Notes under the pieces: model-generated
What the model saw: the letters and a program-made list of their open reading frames with translations, nothing else
The model's database searches: none
Told to the model about the DNA's origin: nothing
Assembly (NCBI GenBank): GCA_900541835.1
Contig: UQLL01000015.1
Location: 1 to 59,009, forward strand
DNA from: an uncultured Porphyromonadaceae bacterium
Lineage (GTDB): Bacteria; Bacteroidota; Bacteroidia; Bacteroidales; Muribaculaceae
Reading direction: 5' to 3'
DNA: 59,009 nucleotides
Made by a program: the position numbers and the translations under genes
In this document: in pieces, positions 25,179-33,667 of the stretch
Position numbering within the stretch: position 1 is the stretch's first letter
Layout of the letters: every line of letters starts with the position of its first letter

Positions 25179-25919
25179 TTAATTGTTCATTATCTCGCTG
25201 AGGAACTGTCCGGCTCGCGCCAGGGCGTCGGGCTTGCCGATGTCGAGCAGGCGCAGTCCGGGCAGGCAGCAGCGGCGGAAGTCGGACGTCCGGCAGGCCG
25301 TCAGCAGGAAGTCCATTATCGGGAACGGGTGGGCAGGCATCTGTTCCCGCATTTTCTGTATGGCGCGTGGTGATATGGCGTATATGCCGCTGAATGCCTC
25401 TTCGGACAGGCTGCCGGGCTGGTAGGTGGCGGGCTTGACGGCGCCGGTGCGTAGGTCGTGCCAGCCGCACAGGCGGTCGCCGGCGTCGAAGGCCAGGCGT
25501 CGCGACGACTCCCGCAGGGAGGTCAGAAGGGTGGCGTCGGCGTCGGTGTCGAGTTGCCGCTGCATGAGCCGAGACAGGGGCGCGTTGCTGAGGATGTCGA
25601 CGTTGTGCACCAGCAGCGGTCCGTTGCCGCCGAGCACGCGGTCGGCCTGTAGAATGCCGCCTCCGGTGTCGAGCAGTTGCGGGCGCTCGTCGCTGATTCG
25701 TATCTCGGCTTTGTTCGTGCGGCGTTCAAGGTAGTCGATAATCTGCTCGCCGAAGTGGTGGATGTTCACCACGATGCGGTCGAAGCCTTCCCTCTCGAGC
25801 TTGGTCAGCACACGTTCGAGCACGGGTACCCCCTCCACCGGCACGAGGGCCTTGGGGTGCTCCAGCGTCCAGGGCTTCAGACGGGTTCCGAAGCCGGCGG
25901 CAAGCACGAGCGCTCTCAT
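25179..25919 (-). CDS. MurU-like sugar-1-phosphate nucleotidyltransferase
   Basis: A 246-residue nucleotidyltransferase with the signature LAAGFGTRLKPWT (7-18) and the conserved PKAL lysine (K23). The family includes MurU, which makes UDP-MurNAc from MurNAc-1-phosphate, and mannose-1-phosphate guanylyltransferases. The MurU reading is preferred because the gene is the third of an overlapping set with an AmgK-like kinase. It overlaps the RapZ-domain gene by 4 nt. ATG 25919 starts directly with the enzyme fold (MRALVLAAG). Confidence 0.75.
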   Translation of the reverse strand: MRALVLAAGFGTRLKPWTLEHPKALVPVEGVPVLERVLTKLEREGFDRIVVNIHHFGEQIIDYLERRTNKAEIRISDERPQLLDTGGGILQADRVLGGNGPLLVHNVDILSNAPLSRLMQRQLDTDADATLLTSLRESSRRLAFDAGDRLCGWHDLRTGAVKPATYQPGSLSEEAFSGIYAISPRAIQKMREQMPAHPFPIMDFLLTACRTSDFRRCCLPGLRLLDIGKPDALARAGQFLSEIMNN

Positions 25920-26341
25920 AGCTCTATCTCGATGTTTTGTTCGCGATGGCTGAGCACTACGCGAACCTGCGGGTACACATCTTTTATATAGAGTGCCAGG
26001 TGCTCGGCGCAATAGACGGATCGGTGTCGTCCGCCGGTGCAGCCGAAGCCGACGCACAGGTCGGTGAAGCCGCGGCGGAGGTATTTCTCCACGGCCTGGC
26101 CGACGAGAGACTTGACGCTCACAAGGTATGGCTGTACCTCCCCCTGCTCCTCCAGGAAATCTATCACCGGCTTGTCGCGGCCCGTGAGGGGCTTGTACTG
26201 GTCGTATCGCCCGGGATTGTGCATACAGCGGCAGTCGAAGATGAAGCCTCCGCCGTTGCCGGCCCGTTCCTCTGGATACCCCTTGCGGTAGGAGAAGCTC
26301 TCCACCCGCACCGTCAGCACTGATTCGTCTGTTTGTTCCAT
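25916..26341 (-). CDS. Free-standing RapZ C-terminal domain protein
   Basis: A 141-residue protein that matches only the C-terminal half of RapZ, with DCRCMHNPGRY (36-46, cf. the RapZ NP motif), LTGRDKPV and the signature GCTGGRHRSV (100-109). In E. coli this domain binds glucosamine-6-phosphate and the GlmZ RNA; the N-terminal nucleotide-binding domain is absent here. It overlaps the kinase gene by 28 nt and the nucleotidyltransferase gene by 4 nt, so all three are made together. Its role here is inferred: sensing an amino sugar or modulating the recycling enzymes. Confidence 0.85.
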   Translation of the reverse strand: MEQTDESVLTVRVESFSYRKGYPEERAGNGGGFIFDCRCMHNPGRYDQYKPLTGRDKPVIDFLEEQGEVQPYLVSVKSLVGQAVEKYLRRGFTDLCVGFGCTGGRHRSVYCAEHLALYIKDVYPQVRVVLSHREQNIEIEL

Positions 26342-27306
26342 GATTCTTCTGAAATGTTCTTTATTTCCGGGTAGCGGTCGAGCACACCTTTATCCGCCAG
26401 AGAGTGCAGGGTCCGGATTCCCGTGCCGATGCTTTTGAGGAAGTGCTCCTTGCGCTGGGTGAGGCCGCGGAAGCCGTAGGCTCCGAGAGTCTGAAGCACC
26501 CGCAGCGGTACAATATTATATATGGACTCCTCTGTTTCGCGGGCCGGGATGCCGCGCAGGCTTTCTACCTCCCTGGCGTACACGTCGAGCATCTCCTTTC
26601 GGAAATTGTCGGAGAACCCGGCGCGGGCCTGCCAGAGCAGCGACGCCATGTCGTAGGCCATCGGTCCTGGGCGTCCGCCCTGGAAGTCGATCCAGTAGGG
26701 GAGACCCCGGCGCACCATCACGTTGCGGCTCTGGCAGTCTCGGTACATGAAGCCCCACAGGCGCTGGTCGCAGCCGGTCATGTCGGTGGCCATCCGCTCG
26801 AAATCGTCTTCCAGCCGCGCCTCGTCGAAGATAGCCTCCATCGGCCGCAGGAAGCAGTACTTGAAGTAGTTGAGGTCCCACATCACCAGCCTGCGGTTGA
26901 AGGGGGGCCGAATCAGCTCGGCAGTGCCGAATGTGCGCAGGCCGGTCTGGAGCCTTGCCAGGTCGCGCACGGTAATCGTCATCACCTCCTCGAACCCAGG
27001 CGTGCCAATCAGCGAGAAGAGCGACACGCCGCCCAGGTCCTCCTGCAGGTAGCACATCCGGTCCTTGCTCACGGCAAATACCTTTGGCACCATCACTCCG
27101 TCGGCATGCATGGCCCCCTGCAGTGCCAGGAAGTCCTCGTTCTCGGCCCGGTCCGTGCCGACGGTGCCGATTACGGTTGGCTTTCCTTCGGCGCTCATGC
27201 GGAAATACCTTCGGCTGCCGCCCGACGCGGGCAGTGCTTCCAGCGCCGGCTCCGTGCCGAAGCATCCACGGTAGAGCCGGGCCAGCTCTCTGTGCTCCTC
27301 TTTCAT
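26314..27306 (-). CDS. AmgK-like amino-sugar kinase (aminoglycoside phosphotransferase fold)
   Basis: A 330-residue kinase related to AmgK, the anomeric MurNAc/GlcNAc kinase of the peptidoglycan recycling bypass. It has an N-terminal SGGSRRYFR (28-36), the catalytic loop YRDCQSRN (D190 and metal-binding N195; His of the usual HxD is Tyr) and IDFQGG (D207). It is the first gene of a three-gene overlapping unit. The start codon lies 4 nt after a TAATTTTG box, so the transcript may be leaderless, or a downstream start is used. Confidence 0.8.
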   Translation of the reverse strand: MKEEHRELARLYRGCFGTEPALEALPASGGSRRYFRMSAEGKPTVIGTVGTDRAENEDFLALQGAMHADGVMVPKVFAVSKDRMCYLQEDLGGVSLFSLIGTPGFEEVMTITVRDLARLQTGLRTFGTAELIRPPFNRRLVMWDLNYFKYCFLRPMEAIFDEARLEDDFERMATDMTGCDQRLWGFMYRDCQSRNVMVRRGLPYWIDFQGGRPGPMAYDMASLLWQARAGFSDNFRKEMLDVYAREVESLRGIPARETEESIYNIVPLRVLQTLGAYGFRGLTQRKEHFLKSIGTGIRTLHSLADKGVLDRYPEIKNISEESWNKQTNQC

Positions 27307-27310
27307 ACTG

Positions 27311-27318
27311 CAAAATTA
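27311..27318 (-). promoter_or_regulatory. amgK-like gene -7 box
   Basis: TAATTTTG on the minus strand, 4 nt before the ATG; no good -33 match. Confidence 0.5.
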
Positions 27319-27360
27319 CGAATTTTCCCTCCAATCGCCCCTCCTTTTATTATTTTTCGT

Positions 27361-27368
27361 TAATTTTG
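27361..27368 (+). promoter_or_regulatory. pgk -7 box
   Basis: TAATTTTG, 69 nt upstream of pgk, divergent from the amgK-like promoter. Confidence 0.55.
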
Positions 27369-27437
27369 CGGCCAAGATTCGTCCACAAGGCCATTATCCT
27401 TGTTGATACAGAAGGTAAAGAAAACACACAGACAATC

Positions 27438-28694
27438 ATGGCAAAGATAGAAGACTATAATTTCGCCGGCAAGCGTGCCATCGTGCGCGTGGACTTCAAC
27501 GTGCCCCTCGACGAGAGCGGACACATCACCGACGACACCCGCATCCGCGGCGCCATCCCCACCCTGAAGAAGATCCTCAACGACGGCGGCAGCCTCATCC
27601 TGATGTCGCACATGGGCAAGCCCAAGGGCAAGGTCAATCCCAGGCTTTCGCTTCTGCAGATTCGCGACGCCGTGGCCAAGGCTCTCGGTACCGACGTGCA
27701 GTTTGCCCCCGACTGCATGAAGGCCCGCGAGGCCGCCGACAGCCTCAAGCCCGGCCAGGTGCTCCTGCTCGAGAACCTCCGCTTCTATCCCGAGGAGGAG
27801 GGCAAGCCCGTGGGCATCGACAAGGCCGACCCCGGCTACAAGGCGGCCGCCGAGGAGATGAAAATGCGCCAGAAGGAGTTTGCCCGCATCCTCGCCTCCT
27901 ACGCCAACGTGTATGTCAACGACGCCTTCGGAACCGCACACCGCAAGCACGCCTCTACGGCCGTCATCGCCGACTACTTCAAGCCCCAGGACAAGATGCT
28001 CGGCTTCCTTATGGATAAAGAGGTCGCAGCCGTCGACAAGATTCTCAAGAACATACAGCGCCCCTTCACCGCCATCATGGGCGGCAGCAAGGTCAGCACC
28101 AAGATAGGCATCATCGAGAACCTCATGGACAAGGTCGACAATCTCATCCTCTGCGGCGGCATGACCTATACTTTCGCCAAGGCCCAGGGAGGCCACATCG
28201 GCAATTCCCTGTGCGAGGACGACAAGCTGCAGCTGGCCCTGGACATTATCGCCAAGGCCAAGGAAAAAGGCGTCAACCTGGTGCTCGGCACCGACTGCGT
28301 GGCCGCTGACGCCTTCTCCAATGACGCCAGGACTCAGGTATGCCCCGTGGGCGAGATTCCCGACGGCTGGATGGGCCTCGACGCCGGCCCCGACTCCATC
28401 TTAGCCTTCCGCAGCGTCATCCTGCCCGCCAAGACGATACTGTGGAACGGCCCTGCCGGCGTCTTCGAGTTCGATAACTTCGACCGCGGCTCGCGTGCCA
28501 TCGCCGAGGCCATCGCCGAAGCCACCGGCAACGGTGCCTTCTCCCTGGTGGGCGGCGGCGACTCCGTGGCCTGCGTCAACAAGTTCGGCCTGGCCGACTC
28601 CGTCTCTTACGTCTCCACCGGCGGCGGCGCCCTTCTCGAGGCCATCGAGGGCAAGACACTACCCGGCGTGGCAGCCGTCGAAGGCGACAAGTAA
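27438..28694 (+). CDS. pgk: Phosphoglycerate kinase
   Basis: Glycolytic enzyme making ATP from 1,3-bisphosphoglycerate. The 418-residue protein is full length with RVDFNVPLDE (N-terminal substrate site), SHMGKPKG, ENLRFYPEE and the C-terminal GGGDSVACVNKFG nucleotide loop. ATG 27438 starts the canonical N-terminus; earlier in-frame sequence is promoter. Monocistronic, with a terminator about 80 nt later. Confidence 0.98.
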   Translation: MAKIEDYNFAGKRAIVRVDFNVPLDESGHITDDTRIRGAIPTLKKILNDGGSLILMSHMGKPKGKVNPRLSLLQIRDAVAKALGTDVQFAPDCMKAREAADSLKPGQVLLLENLRFYPEEEGKPVGIDKADPGYKAAAEEMKMRQKEFARILASYANVYVNDAFGTAHRKHASTAVIADYFKPQDKMLGFLMDKEVAAVDKILKNIQRPFTAIMGGSKVSTKIGIIENLMDKVDNLILCGGMTYTFAKAQGGHIGNSLCEDDKLQLALDIIAKAKEKGVNLVLGTDCVAADAFSNDARTQVCPVGEIPDGWMGLDAGPDSILAFRSVILPAKTILWNGPAGVFEFDNFDRGSRAIAEAIAEATGNGAFSLVGGGDSVACVNKFGLADSVSYVSTGGGALLEAIEGKTLPGVAAVEGDK

Positions 28695-28712
28695 GCAGGA
28701 ATCCCCCTTCTG

Positions 28713-28756
28713 GGCGGAGCATTCCCCCTGGCGATTGGCGCGCTTCCAGCGCCGCG
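28713..28756. repeat. GC-rich dispersed repeat, copy 3
   Basis: GGCGGAGCATTCCCCCTGGC then GATTGGCGCGCTTCCAGCGC; the best preserved of four similar segments. Confidence 0.4.
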
Positions 28757-28770
28757 CATCCGGAGAAAAA

Positions 28771-28815
28771 GCCGCAGACCTCGTTAAACGCGAGGCTGCG
28801 GCTTTCCTTTTCTCC
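28771..28815 (+). terminator. pgk terminator
   Basis: GCCGCAG/CTGCGGC (28771-28777 with 28796-28802) and CCTCG/CGAGG inside it, then TTTCCTTTT. Confidence 0.85.
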
Positions 28816-28850
28816 TCCAATTTGCGCCAAAAACACCGCAGGCATGGCCC

Positions 28851-28876
28851 GAAAACATGTTGTATAACATATTTTC
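28851..28876. repeat. 26-bp palindrome, diverged third copy
   Basis: Core ACATGTTGTATAACATAT; the two halves differ at two positions, so it is an imperfect copy of the palindromes at 1804 and 1857. It lies about 55 nt upstream of the exbB -7 box. Confidence 0.7.
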
Positions 28877-28931
28877 ATGGGCCGTTAAAACTTTTTTCGG
28901 AAATACCTATTGTGAATCCACGGAAATTAGC

Positions 28932-28939
28932 TAACTTTG
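28932..28939 (+). promoter_or_regulatory. exbB operon -7 box
   Basis: TAACTTTG with ATTG 19 nt upstream as a weak -33 match; predicted leader about 155 nt. Confidence 0.55.
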
Positions 28940-29100
28940 CAGAGTGTAACCTACACCGTCCCGGCACAAGTTCTACAGCAAAACAACCACGTCCCGGCAA
29001 CGGGCACACGGCGCGGCAGACTTCAGGCGGGTCGGCCATGTAAACCAAACACGCATAGAAAAGAACTAAAATAACACAAAAACAATCAGTTTTTCAAATT

Positions 29101-30027
29101 ATGGAAGCTCAGAATCCAAAAGCTCAGCCCCAGGCTAACGCACCGAAGCCGGCAGCACCCGCTGCTCGTCCGGCAGCACCCGCTGCCCGTCCGACCATGA
29201 AGGCCGGCACGGCTCCCAAAGACCCCAAGGCCGCCATACAGCAGGCCGAGAAGATCAGCAACATCCGTGGCATCCGCAACGCATTCCTCGTCATCCTGGC
29301 ATGCGCAGCCGTAGCCGTCTGCATCTTCCTGTTCGTCATGGGCGCTGACTCCAACTTCGAGGAAGGACACCCCAAGAACCTGCTCGGCACCGTCTACAAG
29401 GGCGGCTTCATCGTGCCCATCCTGATGACTCTGCTCCTCACCGTGATCGTAATCTCCATCGAGCGTGCCATCGCCATCAGCTCCGCTTCCGGCAAGGGCC
29501 ACACCACCAAGTTCGTCGCCGACATCAAGCTCCTGCTTGCCAAGAACGACATCAAGGGCGCCATGCAGCGCTGCCGCCAGCAGCGCGGTTCCGTAGCCTC
29601 CGTAGTCTACAACACCCTCGTCAAGTACCAGGAGATGGACCAGAACACCGTCCTGAGCAAGGAGCAGAAGCTCACCACCCTGCGTGACGCCGTCGAGGAG
29701 TCCACCGCACTGGAGATGCCCTCCCTCAGCCAGAACCTTCCCATCGTCGCCACCCTCACCACCCTCGGCACCCTCGTCGGCCTTCTCGGTACCGTTATGG
29801 GTATGATCAAGTCCTTCCAGGCCCTGGCCGCCTCCGGCTCGCCCGACTCCACCGAACTCTCCACCGGTATCTCCGAGGCCCTCGTCAACACCGCCTTCGG
29901 TATCGCCACCGGCGCCTTCGCCGTAATCTCCTACAACTTCTTCACCAACAAAATCGACAACCTCACCTACGCTATAGACGAGATCGGTTTTTCCATCGTA
30001 GCCACCTTCGCCGCCACACACAAATAA
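29101..30027 (+). CDS. exbB: ExbB/TolQ-family proton channel
   Basis: A 308-residue inner-membrane channel protein that uses ion flow to power TonB. An Ala/Pro/Arg-rich cytoplasmic N-terminus (PAAPAARP repeats, residues 17-31) precedes helices at about 60-80 and 102-122, then a large cytoplasmic loop and two further helices (TTLGTLVGLLGTVMGMI and EALVNTAFGIATGAFAVIS), which hold the conserved channel Thr residues. First gene of exbB-exbD-exbD-tonB. Confidence 0.95.
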   Translation: MEAQNPKAQPQANAPKPAAPAARPAAPAARPTMKAGTAPKDPKAAIQQAEKISNIRGIRNAFLVILACAAVAVCIFLFVMGADSNFEEGHPKNLLGTVYKGGFIVPILMTLLLTVIVISIERAIAISSASGKGHTTKFVADIKLLLAKNDIKGAMQRCRQQRGSVASVVYNTLVKYQEMDQNTVLSKEQKLTTLRDAVEESTALEMPSLSQNLPIVATLTTLGTLVGLLGTVMGMIKSFQALAASGSPDSTELSTGISEALVNTAFGIATGAFAVISYNFFTNKIDNLTYAIDEIGFSIVATFAATHK

Positions 30028-30075
30028 TCGCGGCAGAGACAAGCAAACACAAAACCGACTAATCAATAGCTCAAA

Positions 30076-30822
30076 ATGGGAAGAGTAAAAATAGCAAAGA
30101 AGAGCACATTCATCGACATGACCGCGATGAGTGATGTTACCGTCCTGCTGCTTACCTTCTTCATGTTGACGTCCACCTTCCTCAACAAAGAGCCGGCCAC
30201 GGTGGTCACCCCGCCGTCCGTCTCCGAGCTCAAGGTACAGGAGACCAACTACCTCCAGGTACTGGTCAACCCCCAGGGGAAAGTGTGGATAACGATGCAC
30301 AACGACACATCGCAGACGTACTCCAACGACGCGATGAGAGCCAAGCTCCTCGATCAGGCAGCCGCGCTCTACAACGAACAGCATTCCAACAAGGTAAGCT
30401 TCACCGACGAGCAGCGCGCCATCTTTGCCAAGCAGAACACGTTTGGCGTGCCCATGAAGGTCCTGGGCCAGTTCCTCGACCTCGGCAAGGAAGGCCCCTC
30501 CGGCCAGACCAAGATGGACAAGTGGCTCGAAGGCAAGTACCAGGACCCCAAGACCGGCCAGATGATGCCCACCGGCATACCCATCGACGCCAGCGCCGAC
30601 AAGGAGCACCTTGACGAGTTCCAGATCTGGATGAAGGCAGCCCGCATGGTATCCAACGACTCCGGCTCGCCCCTTGCCGAACAGATCAAGGAAGGCACCG
30701 GCGTTGCAATCAAGGCCGACGCAAACACCTCGTTCGAGGTGGTGCACATGGTCATGGACAACCTCCAGACCATCAACCTCAACAAGTTCACTTTATTGAC
30801 CGCTCTCAAGGAAGGAGAATAA
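30076..30822 (+). CDS. ExbD-family protein (first copy)
   Basis: A 248-residue biopolymer-transport protein with one membrane helix (SDVTVLLLTFFMLTSTF) carrying the helix-initial Asp that shuttles protons, and a periplasmic domain. Longer than E. coli ExbD (141 residues), as is normal in Bacteroidota. It follows exbB by 48 nt and precedes a second, divergent exbD by 3 nt. Confidence 0.92.
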   Translation: MGRVKIAKKSTFIDMTAMSDVTVLLLTFFMLTSTFLNKEPATVVTPPSVSELKVQETNYLQVLVNPQGKVWITMHNDTSQTYSNDAMRAKLLDQAAALYNEQHSNKVSFTDEQRAIFAKQNTFGVPMKVLGQFLDLGKEGPSGQTKMDKWLEGKYQDPKTGQMMPTGIPIDASADKEHLDEFQIWMKAARMVSNDSGSPLAEQIKEGTGVAIKADANTSFEVVHMVMDNLQTINLNKFTLLTALKEGE

Positions 30823-30825
30823 CCG

Positions 30826-31602
30826 ATGGCAGAAGTACAACAGAACGATTCTGGCGGCAAGAAGAAAAAAGGCGCCCAGAAAAAGATGACTATCCGCGTC
30901 GACTTCACTCCTATGGTCGACATGAACATGCTTCTGATCACCTTCTTCATGCTGTGTACCACGATGATCAAGTCACAGACTCTGAACATCAACCTCCCCA
31001 GCAACGAGAAAGTGGACAATCCGGAGCAGATGAACCAAGCCTCCGAGGATGATGCCGTCACCATCATCATCGACGCCAAGCGCAAACCCGGCACACAGGA
31101 AGTCGATTCCGTAGACCACCACGTAGTCAACGAAATCTACTACTACTTCGGACAGGCCGGCGGCGAGGCTGGCATAGAAGGCCCTGGCGGTACGATCCTG
31201 TCGCAGAACAACAACCTGCAGATGACAGAACTCCTGGCAACCGAGACATCCGCCTCCGGTGCCAAGACCTACCGCGGCATACGCAAGATCATTCGCGAAC
31301 GCAACAAACAGGTGATCGAGAAGATTGACGCCCTGCGCGAGAAATACATCCAGCAGGGCGGCGGCAAGATGCGCGAAGCCGACAAGGCAAAGTTCGAGCA
31401 GGAGGCTACGGCCATCCGCCGCGACGACAAGCTTACCCGGCCCGTCATCATCATCAAGTCCACCCCGCAGGCCTCCTACGGAGCCCTCGTGAGCGTTCTC
31501 GACGAAATGCAGATCAACAACATCGCGAAGTACCAGATCGACAACATGACGCATCAGGACACGCTGTTGCTGCAGGACTACTGGCGTACGCATAAACAGT
31601 AA
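30826..31602 (+). CDS. ExbD-family protein (second copy)
   Basis: A 258-residue ExbD paralogue with a Lys-rich N-terminus (GGKKKKGAQKKMTIRVDF), one helix beginning PMVDMNMLLITFFMLCTTM with the conserved Asp, and a periplasmic domain. The two ExbD copies are dissimilar, which suggests a hetero-oligomeric ExbD pair in the channel. It lies 3 nt after the first copy and 35 nt before tonB. Confidence 0.92.
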   Translation: MAEVQQNDSGGKKKKGAQKKMTIRVDFTPMVDMNMLLITFFMLCTTMIKSQTLNINLPSNEKVDNPEQMNQASEDDAVTIIIDAKRKPGTQEVDSVDHHVVNEIYYYFGQAGGEAGIEGPGGTILSQNNNLQMTELLATETSASGAKTYRGIRKIIRERNKQVIEKIDALREKYIQQGGGKMREADKAKFEQEATAIRRDDKLTRPVIIIKSTPQASYGALVSVLDEMQINNIAKYQIDNMTHQDTLLLQDYWRTHKQ

Positions 31603-31637
31603 GGATGTTGGACCCCTAAAAAAAGAAAACAGACAAA

Positions 31638-32498
31638 ATGGCAGATCTGACATCAAAAGAATGGCGCGACCTAATCTTTGAAGGTAAGAACAAAGATTTC
31701 GGCGCATACCAGCTCCGCAAGAACAGCGACAAGCGTCACAACCTTGCCGTACTGTGGACCCTCATCGGCCTGGTAGTCATCGCACTCGCCGTATGGGCCT
31801 GGACAGGCTACTCCGCCTACCGCGCCCGTATAGAAGCTGAGGAAGCCCTCGCAGCTGAAAAGATGCAGGCAGCTCAGTTCGAGGCCGAAGACCAGGAAGA
31901 AGAGGAGCAGGAAGAGCAAAAATACGAAGAGGAAAAGAAGCCTGAGATGCCCAAGGAGGAAGTAGTGGCCTCCGTGCAGCAGACCGCCATCGCCATCGTA
32001 CCCCCGGACAAGGTCAAGAACGAGGTGAAGGACGTTGTCGAGCAGCAGGAGAACACCACCACCGTAGGCGTCATCAACCAGGAAGGCACCGGCGACATCG
32101 ACCGAGCCAAGCTCCTCACACAGGAAGTGAAAATCGAGACACCCAAGCCCGTCATCGAGGAGAAGCCCCAGCCCAGGGACGAGCCCGAGAAAGTGTTCGA
32201 GGCCGTAGAACAGCCCGCAACCTTCAAGGGTAACGTCAACAAGTGGCTCGCCACCCACATCAACTACCCGCCGGCAGCTGCCGACGCCGGTATCCAGGGC
32301 CGAGTGACAGTCCGCTTCATCGTCAACAAGGACGGCTCCGTCACAGACGTCACCGTGCTCAAAGGCGTTGATCGCGACCTCGACAAGGAGGCAGTCCGTG
32401 CCGTCAAGTCCATGCCCAAGTGGCAGCCCGGCAAGAACAACGGCGTAGCCGTGCGCTCCTACTTCACACTCCCCGTAGTATTCCGCCTCGGAAACTAA
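31638..32498 (+). CDS. tonB: TonB energy transducer
   Basis: A 286-residue periplasm-spanning protein. It begins with a cytoplasmic segment (FGAYQLRKN, typical of the Bacteroidota TonB type), a membrane helix (about 37-57), a long Glu/Gln/Lys/Pro-rich spacer, and a C-terminal TonB domain (AGIQGRVTVRFIVNKDGSVT to LPVVFRLGN). It transfers energy to outer-membrane receptors. Last gene of the operon, followed by a terminator. Confidence 0.95.
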   Translation: MADLTSKEWRDLIFEGKNKDFGAYQLRKNSDKRHNLAVLWTLIGLVVIALAVWAWTGYSAYRARIEAEEALAAEKMQAAQFEAEDQEEEEQEEQKYEEEKKPEMPKEEVVASVQQTAIAIVPPDKVKNEVKDVVEQQENTTTVGVINQEGTGDIDRAKLLTQEVKIETPKPVIEEKPQPRDEPEKVFEAVEQPATFKGNVNKWLATHINYPPAAADAGIQGRVTVRFIVNKDGSVTDVTVLKGVDRDLDKEAVRAVKSMPKWQPGKNNGVAVRSYFTLPVVFRLGN

Positions 32499-32516
32499 TC
32501 CTATCCTACCCATACC

Positions 32517-32550
32517 AAGGGCGCGGTCGAAAGGTCGCGCCCTTATTTTC
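32517..32550 (+). terminator. exb-tonB terminator
   Basis: AAGGGCGCG (32517-32525) pairs with CGCGCCCTT (32536-32544), then ATTTTC. Confidence 0.85.
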
Positions 32551-32632
32551 GTTTGCACATACTCATCATCAGCACCTGAACACTTTGCGGCCCTGCGGCG
32601 TTATATTGGCAAACTGAGAACAACACGCAAAA

Positions 32633-32806
32633 ATGTCCCGCAAGATTATTTTCGTTCTCCTGCGCCAGGTCAAGGCATTGTTCTGGCTGCGTCACGAATC
32701 ATTCAGTACCATCACGGAGCCGGAGCCCGTGTCGGTGCAGGTTTCCGACACAGCCGTTACCATCTGTTGCCCCAACGACGAGCGCCGATTCCACACAGAC
32801 ATCTGA
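32633..32806 (+). CDS. Small ORF, 57 residues, hypothetical
   Basis: Reads MSRKIIFVLLRQVKALFWLR at the N-terminus and ends in a Cys-Cys containing polar tail (AVTICCPNDERRFHTDI). The amphipathic/basic N-terminal part could be a membrane anchor. TTTG (32552-32555) and a CACTTTG box near 32581 are imperfect promoter elements. GC-rich codons like the neighbours support coding, but I know no family for it. Confidence 0.4.
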   Translation: MSRKIIFVLLRQVKALFWLRHESFSTITEPEPVSVQVSDTAVTICCPNDERRFHTDI

Positions 32807-32986
32807 TTACCCGATATTGCCCCACCTTGCCGTTTCCCTTCTCCTTAAGTTAAGAAATAAAGACCAGGTTTTGTTGCACTCATTTTGAGCCGCTCGTGCG
32901 GCGTCTCGTCCTGCATTCGCACTTCTTCTTGCCGGTCAGCGGAAAAATGTGTGATTTTGCGGACATATACAAACAAATCCGATAGC

Positions 32987-33667
32987 ATGAGTTCTACAAT
33001 GTACGACGTGATAATGGACCTGCCGCTGTTCCAGGGCATCAGCCGCGAGCACGTGTCGCAGTTCCTGGAGAAAACCTATGTGGAGTTCATCAATTTCGAG
33101 GCGGGTACGGTGCTCATGCATGCCGGTGACACCGAGGATGCCCTGCTCTATGTCATCGGCGGCGTCCTCGAGCTCGAATGGAAGAACCAGCCGGGCGACA
33201 TCAAAATTCTCTTCACCCTGGGAGAGCGGTCGCTTGTCGACGCCTCTCACCTGTACGGCATGGCACGGGCCATGCCGTATACCTTACGCGCCCGCACGGA
33301 CGTCTCGCTGCTGCGCATCGAGAAGACTCAGTTCATGGCCTTTCTCGACAAGCAGCCAATCTACCTGCTCAACTTCGTCAACTACCTTTCGCTGCGGGCG
33401 CAGAAAGGAATGTCGGCGCTTGAGCACGTCAAGGACGCTTCCCTGCGTACCCTTTTGTCCGTCTGGATTAATGAGACGACCCCATCCGAAGCCGATAATA
33501 TAGAGATACACGCTTCCATCTCGACCTTGAGCCGATACTGCAACATGAGCGTGGAAGGGGTGCGTCGGGCGTTGGCGGCTTTGCAGGCCCGGGAGCTGAT
33601 TACACGCAAGCGCGACGTTGTCTCTGTGCTCTCTCGCCGTCAGTTTCTCCAGGAACTATTTTCCTGA
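32987..33667 (+). CDS. Crp/Fnr-family transcription regulator
   Basis: A 226-residue regulator: an N-terminal cyclic-nucleotide-binding-like domain (about 10-125, LFQGISREHVSQFLEKT and the jelly-roll strands after it) and a C-terminal winged helix (LSRYCNMSVEGVRRALAALQ recognition region, then RELITRKRDVVSVL). No Cys cluster for an iron-sulfur centre is seen, so it is not a classical Fnr oxygen sensor. ATG 32987 gives the usual N-terminus. Its 3' end overlaps the convergent Fur-family gene by 12 nt. Confidence 0.85.
   Translation: MSSTMYDVIMDLPLFQGISREHVSQFLEKTYVEFINFEAGTVLMHAGDTEDALLYVIGGVLELEWKNQPGDIKILFTLGERSLVDASHLYGMARAMPYTLRARTDVSLLRIEKTQFMAFLDKQPIYLLNFVNYLSLRAQKGMSALEHVKDASLRTLLSVWINETTPSEADNIEIHASISTLSRYCNMSVEGVRRALAALQARELITRKRDVVSVLSRRQFLQELFS

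Larger units (their letters stand above)
28695..29100. other. Gap between pgk and exbB
   Basis: No gene. It contains a GC-rich repeat, the pgk terminator, the third 26-bp palindrome and the exbB promoter, leaving a leader of about 155 nt for the exb operon. Confidence 0.6.

Noticed and set aside
29086..30747. 553-residue minus-strand frame opposite exbB and exbD
   Set aside because: Shadow of well-supported membrane proteins; no domain or promoter.
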